Positions 7,488-18,631 of a stretch of 64,000 bases of DNA are shown in pieces (position 1 is the first letter of the stretch; the number at the start of each line of letters is the position of its first letter). The DNA lies in the NCBI GenBank assembly GCA_015066565.1, contig SVOB01000001.1:744001-808000 (forward strand), read 5' to 3'. This stretch comes from Oscillospiraceae bacterium. Its GTDB lineage: Bacteria > Bacillota > Clostridia > Oscillospirales > Acutalibacteraceae. The translations under genes were made by a program, and so were the position numbers. Under the pieces are notes generated by a model. That model worked only from the letters and a program-made list of their open reading frames with translations, ran no database searches and was not told the origin of the DNA.

Positions 7488-9335
7488 TTATTTGTCGCCG
7501 TCCTCAACGTCGGTATAATCAGCCTCATAATAGTTGTTGCCGTCTGTTGAAGCGTTATCGGTTGCCGCGCCGTCAGCGCCCTGCTGAGCCTGAGCCGCAG
7601 CCGCAGCCTGCTTGTAAAGCTCCTCGGAAACCTTATAGAACTGCTGAGTAAGCTCCTCTTTCTTAGCCTTGATAGTCTCGATATTCTCACCCTTGAGAGC
7701 TTCCTTAAGAGCGTCAATCTTTTCCTGAACGGCGGTCTTATCGCTCTCGGGAATCTTGTCGCCTGACTCGGAGAGAATCTTTTCGCACTGGTAAACCATC
7801 TGGTCGGCTTCGTTTCTTGTATCAACGCTTTCCTTACGCTTCTTGTCCTCTTCAGCGAACTTTTCGGCTTCCTTAACAGCCTTTTCAACGTCTTCCTTGG
7901 ACATATTCGTTGAGGATGTGATTGAAATTGACTGTTCTTTCTGAGTGCCGAGGTCCTTAGCCGAAACGTGAACAATGCCGTTAGCGTCGATATCGAAGGT
8001 TACCTCAATCTGCGGAATACCTCTGGGCGCGGGCATAATTCCGTCAAGATGGAAGATGCCGAGAGTCTTGTTATCTCTTGCGAATTCTCTTTCGCCCTGG
8101 AGAACGTGTACCTCAACCGAGGTCTGATTGTCAGCCGCTGTTGAGAAAATCTGGCTCTTCTTTGTGGGGATAGTTGTATTTCTTTCAATAATCTTTGTTG
8201 AAACGCCGCCCATGGTTTCAATGCCGAGTGAAAGCGGAGTAACGTCGAGAAGAAGAAGTCCTTCAACCTCGCCGCCGAGAACGCCTGCCTGAAGCGCAGC
8301 GCCGATTGCTACGCACTCGTCGGGGTTAATGCCCTTGAAGGGCTCAATGCCGGTGAATGCCTTAACAGCTTCCTGAACTGCGGGGATTCTTGAAGAACCG
8401 CCGACCATAAGGATTTTGTTAAGCTCGCTTGTCTTAAGTCCGCTGTCCTTGATAGCCTGGCGAACGGGACCCATTGTAGCTTCAACAAGGTCAGCCGTAA
8501 GCTCGTTGAACTTAGCTCTTGTAAGAGTTGTTTCAAGGTGCTTCGGGCCTGTTGCGTCAGCCGTGATATAGGGAAGGCTAATCTGTGACGAGGTAACGCC
8601 AGAAAGCTCAATCTTAGCTTTTTCAGCCGCTTCCTTAAGTCTCTGCATAGCCATCTTATCGCTTCTCAGGTCAACGCCCTGCTCTTTCTTATATTCATCT
8701 GCGAGCCAGTCGATAATTCTCTGGTCAAAGTCGTCGCCGCCGAGGTGGTTGTTACCTGCGGTAGCAAGAACCTCCTGAACGCCGTCGCCCATTTCGATAA
8801 TCGAAACGTCGAAGGTACCGCCGCCGAGGTCATAAACCATAACCTTCTGGTCCTCTTCCTTATCGATACCGTATGCAAGAGCAGCCGCCGTAGGCTCGTT
8901 GATAATTCTCTTTACTTCAAGGCCTGCGATTTTACCTGCGTCCTTTGTAGCCTGACGCTGTGAGTCGGTGAAATATGCGGGAACGGTGATAACAGCCTCG
9001 GTAACCTTGCCGCCCAGATATGCCTCAGCGTCGCTCTTCAACTTCTGAAGAATCATAGCTGAAATTTCCTGGGGTGTGAACTTCTTATCGCCGATATTTA
9101 CTTTATAATCGGAGCCCATGTGTCTTTTAATTGAAGAAACAGTTCTGTCGGGATTTGTGATTGCCTGTCTTTTGGCAACCTGACCGACCATTCTTTCGCC
9201 GTCCTTTGAAAAAGCGACGACTGAGGGTGTTGTTCTTGCGCCCTCTGCGTTTGCGATAACTACAGGCTCGCCGCCCTCGATAACCGCTACGCATGAATTA
9301 GTTGTACCTAAGTCAATACCTATAACCTTACTCAT
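7488..9335 (-). CDS. dnaK: Chaperone DnaK (Hsp70)
   Basis: ATP-dependent folding chaperone, 615 residues. The nucleotide-binding domain begins with [13 protein letters not shown] and contains [10 protein letters not shown] (about 168-177). The substrate-binding domain contains the interdomain linker [10 protein letters not shown] and a helical lid. The C-terminal tail is rich in Ala/Gln and ends acidic, as in other Firmicutes. It works with the neighbouring GrpE and DnaJ. Expression should come from the CIRCE-controlled promoter upstream of hrcA. Confidence 0.99.
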   Translation of the reverse strand: MSKVIGIDLGTTNSCVAVIEGGEPVVIANAEGARTTPSVVAFSKDGERMVGQVAKRQAITNPDRTVSSIKRHMGSDYKVNIGDKKFTPQEISAMILQKLKSDAEAYLGGKVTEAVITVPAYFTDSQRQATKDAGKIAGLEVKRIINEPTAAALAYGIDKEEDQKVMVYDLGGGTFDVSIIEMGDGVQEVLATAGNNHLGGDDFDQRIIDWLADEYKKEQGVDLRSDKMAMQRLKEAAEKAKIELSGVTSSQISLPYITADATGPKHLETTLTRAKFNELTADLVEATMGPVRQAIKDSGLKTSELNKILMVGGSSRIPAVQEAVKAFTGIEPFKGINPDECVAIGAALQAGVLGGEVEGLLLLDVTPLSLGIETMGGVSTKIIERNTTIPTKKSQIFSTAADNQTSVEVHVLQGEREFARDNKTLGIFHLDGIMPAPRGIPQIEVTFDIDANGIVHVSAKDLGTQKEQSISITSSTNMSKEDVEKAVKEAEKFAEEDKKRKESVDTRNEADQMVYQCEKILSESGDKIPESDKTAVQEKIDALKEALKGENIETIKAKKEELTQQFYKVSEELYKQAAAAAQAQQGADGAATDNASTDGNNYYEADYTDVEDGDK

Positions 9336-9389
9336 TATTTTTTCCTCCTTAGAGATTGTTTGTTAATTTTTGTAGTAATCTATATAAAT

Positions 9390-9920
9390 TTAATTTGCTA
9401 CCTGAACTGTTGCGGGCCGAAGCACCCTGTCGCCTAACATATAGCCCTTTTCAAAAACCTGAGCTATTTCGTTTTCGCCCAAAGATTCGTCCTCAATATG
9501 CATTACCGCATTGTGGAGCTTGGGGTCGAATGTGTCGCCCTTTTCGCCGAAGGACTTAACGCCGGAATCCGTCATAACCTTTAAGAACTGATTGAAAATC
9601 ATTTCAGCACCCTTCTTATAATCCTCATAAGAAGCGTTACCGTTTTCCATAGCCCTTTCGATATTGTCTATCACGGGAAGGAAGGCCGAAAGCACATCGG
9701 ATTTCGTATCCGAATAAGCCTGTTCCTTTTCCTTCTGTGAACGCTTGCGGAAGTTATCGTATTCGGCGAGAGTACGGAGAAGTCTGTCAGCCTTTTCTTC
9801 AAGCTCTTTTTTAATTTTTTCGATTTCGGAAATTTCTTCTTTTACTTCTTCCGTTTCTGCCTCCTGTCCGTTTTCAACGGGCGAAGTGTTCTCTTTTTCT
9901 TTTTCTTTTTCTTTTTTCAT
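9390..9920 (-). CDS. grpE: Nucleotide exchange factor GrpE
   Basis: Releases ADP from DnaK. 176 residues. An acidic, lysine/glutamate-rich start (1-40) leads into the long coiled-coil (about 30-75, including YDNFRKRSQKE) and the C-terminal beta domain ending GDRVLRPATVQVAN, which is the family signature. It lies 3 bp from hrcA and 54 bp before dnaK, in the standard Firmicute order. Confidence 0.97.
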   Translation of the reverse strand: MKKEKEKEKENTSPVENGQEAETEEVKEEISEIEKIKKELEEKADRLLRTLAEYDNFRKRSQKEKEQAYSDTKSDVLSAFLPVIDNIERAMENGNASYEDYKKGAEMIFNQFLKVMTDSGVKSFGEKGDTFDPKLHNAVMHIEDESLGENEIAQVFEKGYMLGDRVLRPATVQVAN

Positions 9921-9922
9921 TA

Positions 9923-10951
9923 TTATTCCTCCGTTGCGTCGGTGAGAATTATACCGACGACGTTAGTCAGATATTTAAGACTCGGTATAAGCCTTGCATA
10001 GTCAACGTTTGTCGGGCCGACAATACCGAGCGTTCCGCTGTCTCTTCCGCCGATATTGTATCTTGAGAAGATAAGGCTTGAATTTTCAAGCTCGCGGTAA
10101 AGGTTTTCTTTTCCGATAAGCACGTTCATCTCGTCCTTATGGGATGAAAACAGATTTGAAAGCGGCTCGCCCTTTCTTAAAAACTCCATAAGCTCATACG
10201 CATTTGAAGCAATCTGGCTGTGATGAAGCAAATTTGACTGACCTTCAAGAAGCATATCGCTTTTGCCCGCCGTTGAAGCAAGTTCCGAAAGGGAAACGAG
10301 AAGCGGAGTCATAACGAGCGCCTTATCGCCCAAGGATACGGCGAGCGTCTGAAGAAAGGCTAAATTCATTTCGCTAACCGGATTACCGATAAAAAGCTTG
10401 TTTACAATATTGTAAAACGCTTCGACAACGTCGAGGGTCAGCTCATAATCGGTTCTGACGATAGTGCTTTTAAGAATACCCGAGGAAGTAAGCATAACAA
10501 TCATCGCAAGCCTTGTTCCTACAGGTACAAGCTCAACCCTGCGGATAACCGCCGCGGAATCGGACGGGGTTGTTGAAACGGCGGCGCAGTTTGTCATATC
10601 GGCAAGAATACTGCTCGCCTTTTCAAGCACCTTTTCGGGCGAACGCACCTGAGTTCCGAGCTTCATTTCAATCGTGCGTTTTTCACGCTCGGACAATTCA
10701 TAGTTATTCATCAGCTTATCGACGTAGTACCTGTAACCGAGCTGAGAGGGAATTCTTCCCGCCGAGGTGTGAGGCTGTTCAAGATAGCCCATTTCACTAA
10801 GCTCAGCCATTTCGTTACGGACAGTCGCCGACGAAACCGAGAACGGCAGAAGAGGAAGAAGAGTTTTTGAACCGACAGGCTCACCCGTTGCGATATACTG
10901 TTCAATTATTGCCGCAAGGATTTTTTGCTTTCTGTCGCTTAATTCTTCCAC
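9923..10951 (-). CDS. hrcA: Heat-inducible transcription repressor HrcA
   Basis: Represses class I heat-shock genes by binding CIRCE elements; its folding depends on GroEL, so it senses free chaperone. About 342 residues. The N-terminal winged helix contains the signature YIATGEPVGSKTL and SSATVRNEMAELSEMGYLEQ, and the C-terminal part has the usual GAF-like dimerisation region. Two GTG codons, at 10960 and 10951, are possible starts; 10951 is better spaced from AGAGG. A perfect CIRCE stands 34 bp upstream of the start, so the gene is autoregulated. A second CIRCE is at groES (40141). Confidence 0.96.
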   Translation of the reverse strand: MEELSDRKQKILAAIIEQYIATGEPVGSKTLLPLLPFSVSSATVRNEMAELSEMGYLEQPHTSAGRIPSQLGYRYYVDKLMNNYELSEREKRTIEMKLGTQVRSPEKVLEKASSILADMTNCAAVSTTPSDSAAVIRRVELVPVGTRLAMIVMLTSSGILKSTIVRTDYELTLDVVEAFYNIVNKLFIGNPVSEMNLAFLQTLAVSLGDKALVMTPLLVSLSELASTAGKSDMLLEGQSNLLHHSQIASNAYELMEFLRKGEPLSNLFSSHKDEMNVLIGKENLYRELENSSLIFSRYNIGGRDSGTLGIVGPTNVDYARLIPSLKYLTNVVGIILTDATEE

Positions 10952-10984
10952 ACTGCTCACCTCTTTTTAATGATTTTATCACTG

Positions 10985-11011
10985 TTAGCACTCAAAACGC
11001 CCGAGTGCTAA
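10985..11011 (-). promoter_or_regulatory. CIRCE operator of the hrcA-dnaK operon
   Basis: Perfect inverted repeat TTAGCACTC - 9 bp - GAGTGCTAA, the HrcA binding site. It lies between the promoter and the hrcA start. Confidence 0.98.
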
Positions 11012-11022
11012 CTACATTTCTT

Positions 11023-11050
11023 ATTATACCCAATTGTATGAAAATGTCAA
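11023..11050 (-). promoter_or_regulatory. Promoter of the hrcA operon
   Basis: TTGACA (11045-11050), 16-bp spacer, TATAAT (11023-11028) on the minus strand, with the CIRCE element just downstream. Confidence 0.85.
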
Positions 11051-11093
11051 TATTTTTATTTGTAAATTATTTGTGAATAATTCGTTTGCAAAT

Positions 11094-11128
11094 AAAAAAG
11101 GAAGCCTGATGTCACAATCAGACTTCCT
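11094..11128 (-). terminator. Terminator after the M28 peptidase gene
   Basis: GGAAGTCTGAT pairs with ATCAGGCTTCC (one mismatch), followed by TTTTTT on the minus strand. It lies 16 bp beyond the stop codon. Confidence 0.85.
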
Positions 11129-11143
11129 TCTGTTTTTATTAAC

Positions 11144-12397
11144 TTACTGCTTTGCGCCGTTATCGAACATTTCGAGCGCCTTGACCGTTGCGGCAAAGCA
11201 ATTCGCAAGTCCCTCTTCGTTCATATTGTCGTATGTATCACGGCGGGTATGGTAATAATCCTCAAGCTTATGGTTAAGACCTGTAATACCTGTTGACCTG
11301 AAGCCTGCCTGAGTGAAGGCCGCATTATCGGTTGCGCCGCCGAGCGGAGGAACCCAGCCCTTTGTAATCGGAACGTCGATTGCCTGAGCCGCCTCAAGGA
11401 AGAGGTCGCAAACGTCCTTATCGGCCTTTACGGTGCCGTTAAGGTCACGGTAATTAACCATAAGATATTTCGGGTCATAGATTGTGTCGTACGAGAAGAA
11501 GAATGTAGGAACGTCCTGCCACTCGCCCTTATGAGCCTCGCACCAAGCCTTTGAACCGCGAAGTCCCGCTTCTTCGGAACCGGTAAGAACAACTGCAAGT
11601 TCAGTGTTTTCAAGTTCAATTCCCTCGTCCTGAAGAGCCTTGAGAACAGCGATGCCCATATAACAGCCTGTGAGGTTATCGTTAGCGCCGTCAACGATTC
11701 TTCTTTCATTCCACATAAAGTAAAGACCGATTTCAAACGGAACAAAGAGAAGTCCCCAGAGAGCGCACTTAACGAACCATTCGCTTGTAGCGGCGTCGGT
11801 ATTAAGAAGCAAGCCCATAAGACCGTGTTTTGCTATATATATAATTGAAATAACAATATAATAAACAGCGCCGATAGCGCAGATAATAGCGTGGGATTCA
11901 AAGCCGACTCCGCCGAGAGCGTAGTTTACGGGCCATTCCCAAGCCGCGTCGGGATGTCCGTTAAACACAAGTCTTCTCTTAACCTCGCCCGTGGGCTTTT
12001 TAACAGCGGTAACGTTATGGCCTGTTTTCTCCTTAAACGCCTTGTCAACAAACTTCTTATAAAAGCCGAACTGCATAAGAGCGATAAAAAGTCCGAATGA
12101 AATAAGAATAACGGACGCAAGCGGGAAAACAAAATAAAGCGCAATTGAAATAAGAACAAAGGTTATTGTAAAATAAATCCAGCCAAAGAATGAACCGGGA
12201 TTTTCTTTAAAGCCTTCGATTTCGGCGCTGTCGCAACCGCAGTCCTTCTTAAGAACCTCAGCCATATATTCGCAGGCTTCAAGCTCGCCCTCGGAGCCCG
12301 GGTCCCTTTTCTTGAAGGTCTTAATTATATGGGTGATTTCATCAACCATATATTTTGCAGCCCAATCCTTTTTGTCAATAATTTTCTGTAAGTCCAT
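11144..12397 (-). CDS. M28-family zinc peptidase with embedded membrane segments
   Basis: A 417-residue peptidase of family M28, whose members remove amino acids from peptides using two zinc ions. Candidate metal ligands and catalytic residues are the histidine and aspartate of GHPDAAW, the aspartate of GANDNLTG, the glutamates of GSEEAG, and a C-terminal histidine in HTRRDTYDN. Unusually, four or five hydrophobic segments (about residues 70-110, 170-200 and 215-235) interrupt the catalytic domain, so it is probably an integral membrane enzyme. There is no signal peptide. It has its own promoter, divergent from the acetyltransferase. Substrate unknown. Confidence 0.82.
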   Translation of the reverse strand: MDLQKIIDKKDWAAKYMVDEITHIIKTFKKRDPGSEGELEACEYMAEVLKKDCGCDSAEIEGFKENPGSFFGWIYFTITFVLISIALYFVFPLASVILISFGLFIALMQFGFYKKFVDKAFKEKTGHNVTAVKKPTGEVKRRLVFNGHPDAAWEWPVNYALGGVGFESHAIICAIGAVYYIVISIIYIAKHGLMGLLLNTDAATSEWFVKCALWGLLFVPFEIGLYFMWNERRIVDGANDNLTGCYMGIAVLKALQDEGIELENTELAVVLTGSEEAGLRGSKAWCEAHKGEWQDVPTFFFSYDTIYDPKYLMVNYRDLNGTVKADKDVCDLFLEAAQAIDVPITKGWVPPLGGATDNAAFTQAGFRSTGITGLNHKLEDYYHTRRDTYDNMNEEGLANCFAATVKALEMFDNGAKQ

Positions 12398-12435
12398 TTT
12401 TTCTCCTCCTCTTAAAGAAGTAATATAACATTTAT

Positions 12436-12464
12436 ATTTTAATAAATTATCCTTAAAAAGTCAA
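12436..12464 (-). promoter_or_regulatory. Promoter of the M28 peptidase gene
   Basis: TTGACT (12459-12464), 17-bp spacer, TAAAAT (12436-12441) on the minus strand. Confidence 0.65.
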
Positions 12465-12474
12465 CAAAGCGTAA

Positions 12475-12503
12475 TTGAAAAACACAATATTCTGTGATAA
12501 AAT
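12475..12503 (+). promoter_or_regulatory. Promoter of the acetyltransferase-DUF2461 pair
   Basis: TTGAAA (12475-12480), 17-bp spacer, TAAAAT (12498-12503). Its position excludes the in-frame start at 12494 and supports 12527. Confidence 0.6.
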
Positions 12504-12526
12504 TATTTTCACGGCAGGTGATTAAA

Positions 12527-13129
12527 ATGACAGAACGCGAAAAAATGGATAAAGGGTTAATCTACGACCCTAATGACGACGAAATAATGGAAGAACAGCT
12601 TTCTTTTCTTGACGCATTATATGATTTTAACGCAACCAGACCGAGCGAAATGGAGAAACGGATGGAAATTCTCTATTCTCTTTTTGCCGAAATCGGCGAG
12701 GGCTGTTATATTCAGCCGCCTTTCCACGCAAACTGGGGCGGAAAGCACGTTCATTTAGGTAAGTTTGTTTATGCAAATTCAAATTTTACCTGCGTTGACG
12801 ACGCGGATATTTATATAGGCGACTGCGTTTTATTCGGTCCGAACGTCACTCTCGCAACTGCAGGTCATCCTATCAGACCCGACCTGAGGAGCAAGGCGTA
12901 TCAGTACAACGCCGAAATTCATATCGGCAACAACGTCTGGATAGGCGCCAACTCCGTTGTAGTTCCCGGCGTTACGATAGGCGACAACACGGTTATCGGC
13001 GCGGGCAGCGTTGTTACAAAGGATATTCCCGCAAACAGCGTAGCCTACGGTAACCCCTGCAGAGTTCAAAGGCAGATTAACGAACACGACTACGAGTTTT
13101 ATTTTAAGGATAAGAGGATTGAAGAATGA
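12527..13129 (+). CDS. Maltose/galactoside O-acetyltransferase family protein
   Basis: Transfers acetyl from acetyl-CoA to a sugar hydroxyl; cytoplasmic trimer. 200 residues. An N-terminal Mac-type helical segment (about 5-60) precedes a left-handed beta-helix with hexapeptide repeats (IGDCVLFGPNV, IGNNVWIGANSVVVPGVTIGDNTVIGAGSVV), and the catalytic histidine is in TAGHP. The ending KDIPANSVAYGNPCRV is typical of maa/lacA proteins. The gene overlaps the next one by 4 bp (ATGA), so they are translationally coupled. The exact acceptor sugar is not predictable. Confidence 0.9.
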   Translation: MTEREKMDKGLIYDPNDDEIMEEQLSFLDALYDFNATRPSEMEKRMEILYSLFAEIGEGCYIQPPFHANWGGKHVHLGKFVYANSNFTCVDDADIYIGDCVLFGPNVTLATAGHPIRPDLRSKAYQYNAEIHIGNNVWIGANSVVVPGVTIGDNTVIGAGSVVTKDIPANSVAYGNPCRVQRQINEHDYEFYFKDKRIEE

Positions 13130-13797
13130 ATTTTTCAAAGGAAGGGCTTGACTTTTTATTTGAAAACAGGCTTATGGACTCAAAGCCCTGGTTTATTGAA
13201 CACAGGGATATTTATGAAGAAAAGGTGCTTGAGCCGATGAGAGAACTGGTCGAAGCGCTTGCGCCGACAATAAACGAAATTGACGACAGAATGATTTGCG
13301 AGCCGAAAATCGGCAAGTCGATTTCGCGTATTTACCGTGACACGAGGTTCACTCACGATAAATCAATTTTCAGGGAAAAAATATGGTGCGTGTTTTTAAG
13401 AGATAAAAAGCTTTATGACGGACTTCCCGCATTTTTTGTCGAGGTCACGCCCGATGGTTTTTCATACGGTTGCGGCTACTATAAGGCAAGCACGGCTTCA
13501 ATGGAGCGCTTCAGAGAGCTGATTTTAAACGACGACAGGGACTACAGGGCAGCGAGAAAAGCCGTTGAGAAATCCGAGGTTTTCAATCTTTACGCTGAAA
13601 AATTCAAACGCACAAAGTTCCCGAACGAGAGCGAAAAGAAAAGGGAATGGCTCGATATGAAAAATATCGGCGCCATCTGTTACAGCAACGATTTTGAGCT
13701 TCTGTTTTCGGACAGGCTTGCTGACAAAATTGCAAAAGATTTTCTTTCATTAAAGCCTTTTTATAAATTTTTAATGAAGGTCGAAACAAGCAAATAA
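13126..13797 (+). CDS. DUF2461 (TIGR02453) family protein
   Basis: A 223-residue cytoplasmic protein of the DUF2461 family, of unknown function. Recognisable family features are an early F-x-N-R segment followed by NKPWF-like DSKPWF, then ISRIYRDTRFTHDKS in the middle and YGCGYYKA in the second half. No signal peptide or membrane segment. Its 4-bp overlap with the acetyltransferase suggests one transcript, but the pairing gives no clear functional hint. Confidence 0.85.
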   Translation: MNFSKEGLDFLFENRLMDSKPWFIEHRDIYEEKVLEPMRELVEALAPTINEIDDRMICEPKIGKSISRIYRDTRFTHDKSIFREKIWCVFLRDKKLYDGLPAFFVEVTPDGFSYGCGYYKASTASMERFRELILNDDRDYRAARKAVEKSEVFNLYAEKFKRTKFPNESEKKREWLDMKNIGAICYSNDFELLFSDRLADKIAKDFLSLKPFYKFLMKVETSK

Positions 13798-13835
13798 AAT
13801 ATACTTAAGAACATGAAAAAGAGGCATAAAAAATG

Positions 13836-13864
13836 TTGCTTTTTCTCTTATATTGTGCTATACT
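13836..13864 (+). promoter_or_regulatory. Promoter of the V-ATPase operon
   Basis: TTGCTT (13836-13841), 17-bp spacer, TATACT (13859-13864), about 50 bp before the first gene. Confidence 0.7.
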
Positions 13865-13916
13865 AAACAGTTGTGTGTTTAACACTTCATTTACAGTTTA
13901 AAACGGAGGAAAACTG

Positions 13917-14225
13917 ATGGCTAAAGAAATTTTAGACGCGGTCAGGAACGCCGAAAAGGAAAGTGAAGGCATTGTTCTCGAGGCTCAGAACAAGGCGAAG
14001 GAGTTAATCGACGAAGCCGAAAGAAAAGCCGACGAGCTCATTTCTTCAAGCGCCGACGCCGCAAAAACCAAAGCTGACAGCTTTTTAACCTCGGTTAAGG
14101 AAGAAAACAAAAAACAGATAAACGCCTCCGAAGAAAAGGCGCTCGGCGAGTGCGAAAAGCTTCGGTCGGTTGCCGAAAAGAACAGACAGTCGGTTATTAT
14201 TAAGGCTGTGGAAAAATTTTTCTGA
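13917..14225 (+). CDS. ntpF: V-type ATPase peripheral-stalk subunit (NtpF / AhaH type)
   Basis: A 102-residue, highly charged, almost entirely alpha-helical coiled-coil protein (EAQNKAKELIDEAERKADEL). This is the pattern of the G/H peripheral-stalk subunit of bacterial and archaeal V-type ATPases, which pairs with subunit E to hold the catalytic head. It has a strong ribosome site (CGGAGG). Position as first gene, before subunit I, is the same as ntpF in the Enterococcus hirae Na+-ATPase operon. Sequence is low-complexity, so the assignment leans on context. Confidence 0.82.
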   Translation: MAKEILDAVRNAEKESEGIVLEAQNKAKELIDEAERKADELISSSADAAKTKADSFLTSVKEENKKQINASEEKALGECEKLRSVAEKNRQSVIIKAVEKFF

Positions 14226-14264
14226 TTCTTCCTTAAGGGAATTCCTATAGCGAGGTGATAATAA

Positions 14265-16726
<2,462 letters not shown>

Positions 16727-16741
16727 AGGATATTAACGAAA

Positions 16742-17329
16742 ATGGCTAACGATAATAAATTACTAAGCTTTATAATTGAAGACGGTAAGAACAAGGCTGA
16801 AAAAATCGTTGAGGACGCCAGGGCAAAATGCGACGAAATTCTTGAAAACGCTCGCCTTCAGGCAAAGGAAAACTCCGACGAAATTGATTCGGCTTCTTCA
16901 AAGCAGGCTCAAAGCTTAAAGAATATAGCCTCGTCAAATGCTTCGCTCATTTCGAGGAACACCGTTCTCAAGGCGAGAAGAGAAGAGATTGACAGGACAA
17001 TCAACGAAATGGAAAACTATATTCTTTCTCTTCCTGATAAGGAGTATTTTTCGCTTATCTACAGGCTGGCTAAAAAAGCGCCTGCCGAAAAGGGCGAAAT
17101 ACTTCTAAACAAAAGGGATTTAAGCCGAATTCCGTCGGATTTTGAGAAGAAAATGGCGTCGGCAGGTATAAACGCTTCAGTTTCAAAAACTCCCGCTGAC
17201 ATTAACGGCGGCTTTATTCTCAAAGACGGCTCAATTGAAATCAACTGTTCGGTTGAAGCCTTAATCGAGGACAATAGAAGCGAAATCGAGGACTTTATTA
17301 ATGAGAATATATTTAAGGAAGAAAACTGA
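16742..17329 (+). CDS. ntpE: V-type ATPase subunit E (peripheral stalk)
   Basis: A 195-residue stator-stalk protein. The first 100 residues are a charged coiled-coil (NKAEKIVEDARAKCDEILENA), pairing with the NtpF-type subunit. The C-terminal alpha/beta domain binds the catalytic head and contains GGFILKDGSIEINCSVEALIEDNR, matching the family's usual D/N-x-T-x-x-ALI end. Start ATG at 16742 lies 15 bp after ntpK. Confidence 0.93.
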   Translation: MANDNKLLSFIIEDGKNKAEKIVEDARAKCDEILENARLQAKENSDEIDSASSKQAQSLKNIASSNASLISRNTVLKARREEIDRTINEMENYILSLPDKEYFSLIYRLAKKAPAEKGEILLNKRDLSRIPSDFEKKMASAGINASVSKTPADINGGFILKDGSIEINCSVEALIEDNRSEIEDFINENIFKEEN

Positions 17330-17330
17330 T

Positions 17331-18305
17331 ATGCCTAATTCTTACGAATACTCCTTCGGCTCGGTCAGAGCGAGGGAAAAATATCTTTTTTCACACGGCG
17401 ATATTGAGGCTATGCTCTCACTCGGCTCTGTTAAAGCGTTAAGGGATTTTCTGCGCGACAAGGGCTACGGCGAGGGCGACACGGTTGACGAAATAATCCG
17501 TTCTTCAAGAGAACAGACAAGGGCTTATCTTTCGTCAATCGTTCCCGATATGACGGTTTTTGACGTCTTTGTCTATCCGAATGACGCTCATAACATCAAA
17601 TCCGTCATAAAGGGCTTGCTTTCAAACTCCGATTACAGAGGGCTTTTTATGTCTCCCTGCACCGTTGACCCGAAGGTGATTGAGACGGCCGTTAAGGAAA
17701 ACAACTATTCCCTTTTGCCCGAGGGCTTTTCAGCCGTGTCCGAAAAGGCCTATACCACACTCGCCCACACAACCGACGCGAGAAAGGCGGACGCATTTAT
17801 AGACACAGCCTGTATGAAAATGCAACTTGAAAAGGCAAAAGAGACTAAAATCGGTTTTCTTATTGAATATGTTAAAACCGAGATTTTTTACAGAAACGTC
17901 AAGGTTGCCTTAAGGGCGTGTATGACTTCGTCACCTAAGGAATACTATGAGGACGCACTCTTCGACGGCATTGAGGAATTTGATAAGCAGAAGGTCATTT
18001 CCGCTTCTCTCGACTCTCTTGACTCGCTCAGGGAATACCTTTCAAAAATTCGCGCTTTCGGTTGCGACAGGGCTATGGAAAAATTCGACGTATCCCCTGC
18101 CGAGTTTGAAAAATATACAGAAAACCTTTTAATTAAGCTCGCAAGAGATAACTGTAAAAAATGCGGCAGCGGACCCGAAGCGGCTCTCGGCTTTTATATA
18201 GCAAGGCTTTCGGAAGAAAAGGCAATCCACATTATCGCTGTAGGCATAGGCGAAGGCGCAGACAATAACCTGACAAGAGAAAGGTTGCGTGAAATTTATG
18301 GCTAA
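17331..18305 (+). CDS. ntpC: V-type ATPase subunit C (rotor-ring adaptor)
   Basis: A 324-residue all-helical, funnel-shaped subunit that links the central shaft to the K ring (also called subunit d). It begins with the family-like YEYSFGSVRAREKYLFSHGDIEAML. The ATG at 17331 directly follows the ntpE stop and has AAGGAAG upstream; an in-frame start at 17301 would overlap ntpE and is less likely. Overlaps the following gene slightly. Confidence 0.93.
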   Translation: MPNSYEYSFGSVRAREKYLFSHGDIEAMLSLGSVKALRDFLRDKGYGEGDTVDEIIRSSREQTRAYLSSIVPDMTVFDVFVYPNDAHNIKSVIKGLLSNSDYRGLFMSPCTVDPKVIETAVKENNYSLLPEGFSAVSEKAYTTLAHTTDARKADAFIDTACMKMQLEKAKETKIGFLIEYVKTEIFYRNVKVALRACMTSSPKEYYEDALFDGIEEFDKQKVISASLDSLDSLREYLSKIRAFGCDRAMEKFDVSPAEFEKYTENLLIKLARDNCKKCGSGPEAALGFYIARLSEEKAIHIIAVGIGEGADNNLTRERLREIYG

Positions 18306-18621
18306 TAAAATCGCAATTATCGGCGACAGGGAAAGCATAAAGGGCTTCGCCGCCATAGGCTTTGACACAATCGAATGTGACGAGGCTCAGAAGGCAAATA
18401 TGATTCTTCGCAACACCGCCGAAACCGAGCTTTATTCGATTATTTATATGACTGAAGAAATGTTTCTCGCCTGTGAAAAGGAGAGAAAAAAATATGAAGA
18501 AAAAACGCTTCCCGCAATTATTCCCGTCCCGGGTTTAAAGGGGAATAACGGAATAGGCAGACAAAGACTTTCGGACTTTGTTGAAAGAGCCGTAGGAAGC
18601 GATATCATTTTTAACAACTGA
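18298..18621 (+). CDS. ntpG: V-type ATPase subunit F (central shaft)
   Basis: A small 107-residue Rossmann-like subunit of the central shaft. It starts [20 protein letters not shown], close to the family pattern IAVIGDxDSVxGFxxxG, and ends with a helix segment. The ATG at 18298 overlaps the end of ntpC by 8 bp. A GTG at 18289 is nearer a ribosome site and is an alternative start. In the E. hirae nomenclature this gene is ntpG. Confidence 0.92.
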   Translation: MANKIAIIGDRESIKGFAAIGFDTIECDEAQKANMILRNTAETELYSIIYMTEEMFLACEKERKKYEEKTLPAIIPVPGLKGNNGIGRQRLSDFVERAVGSDIIFNN

Positions 18622-18631
18622 GGTGAAACAG

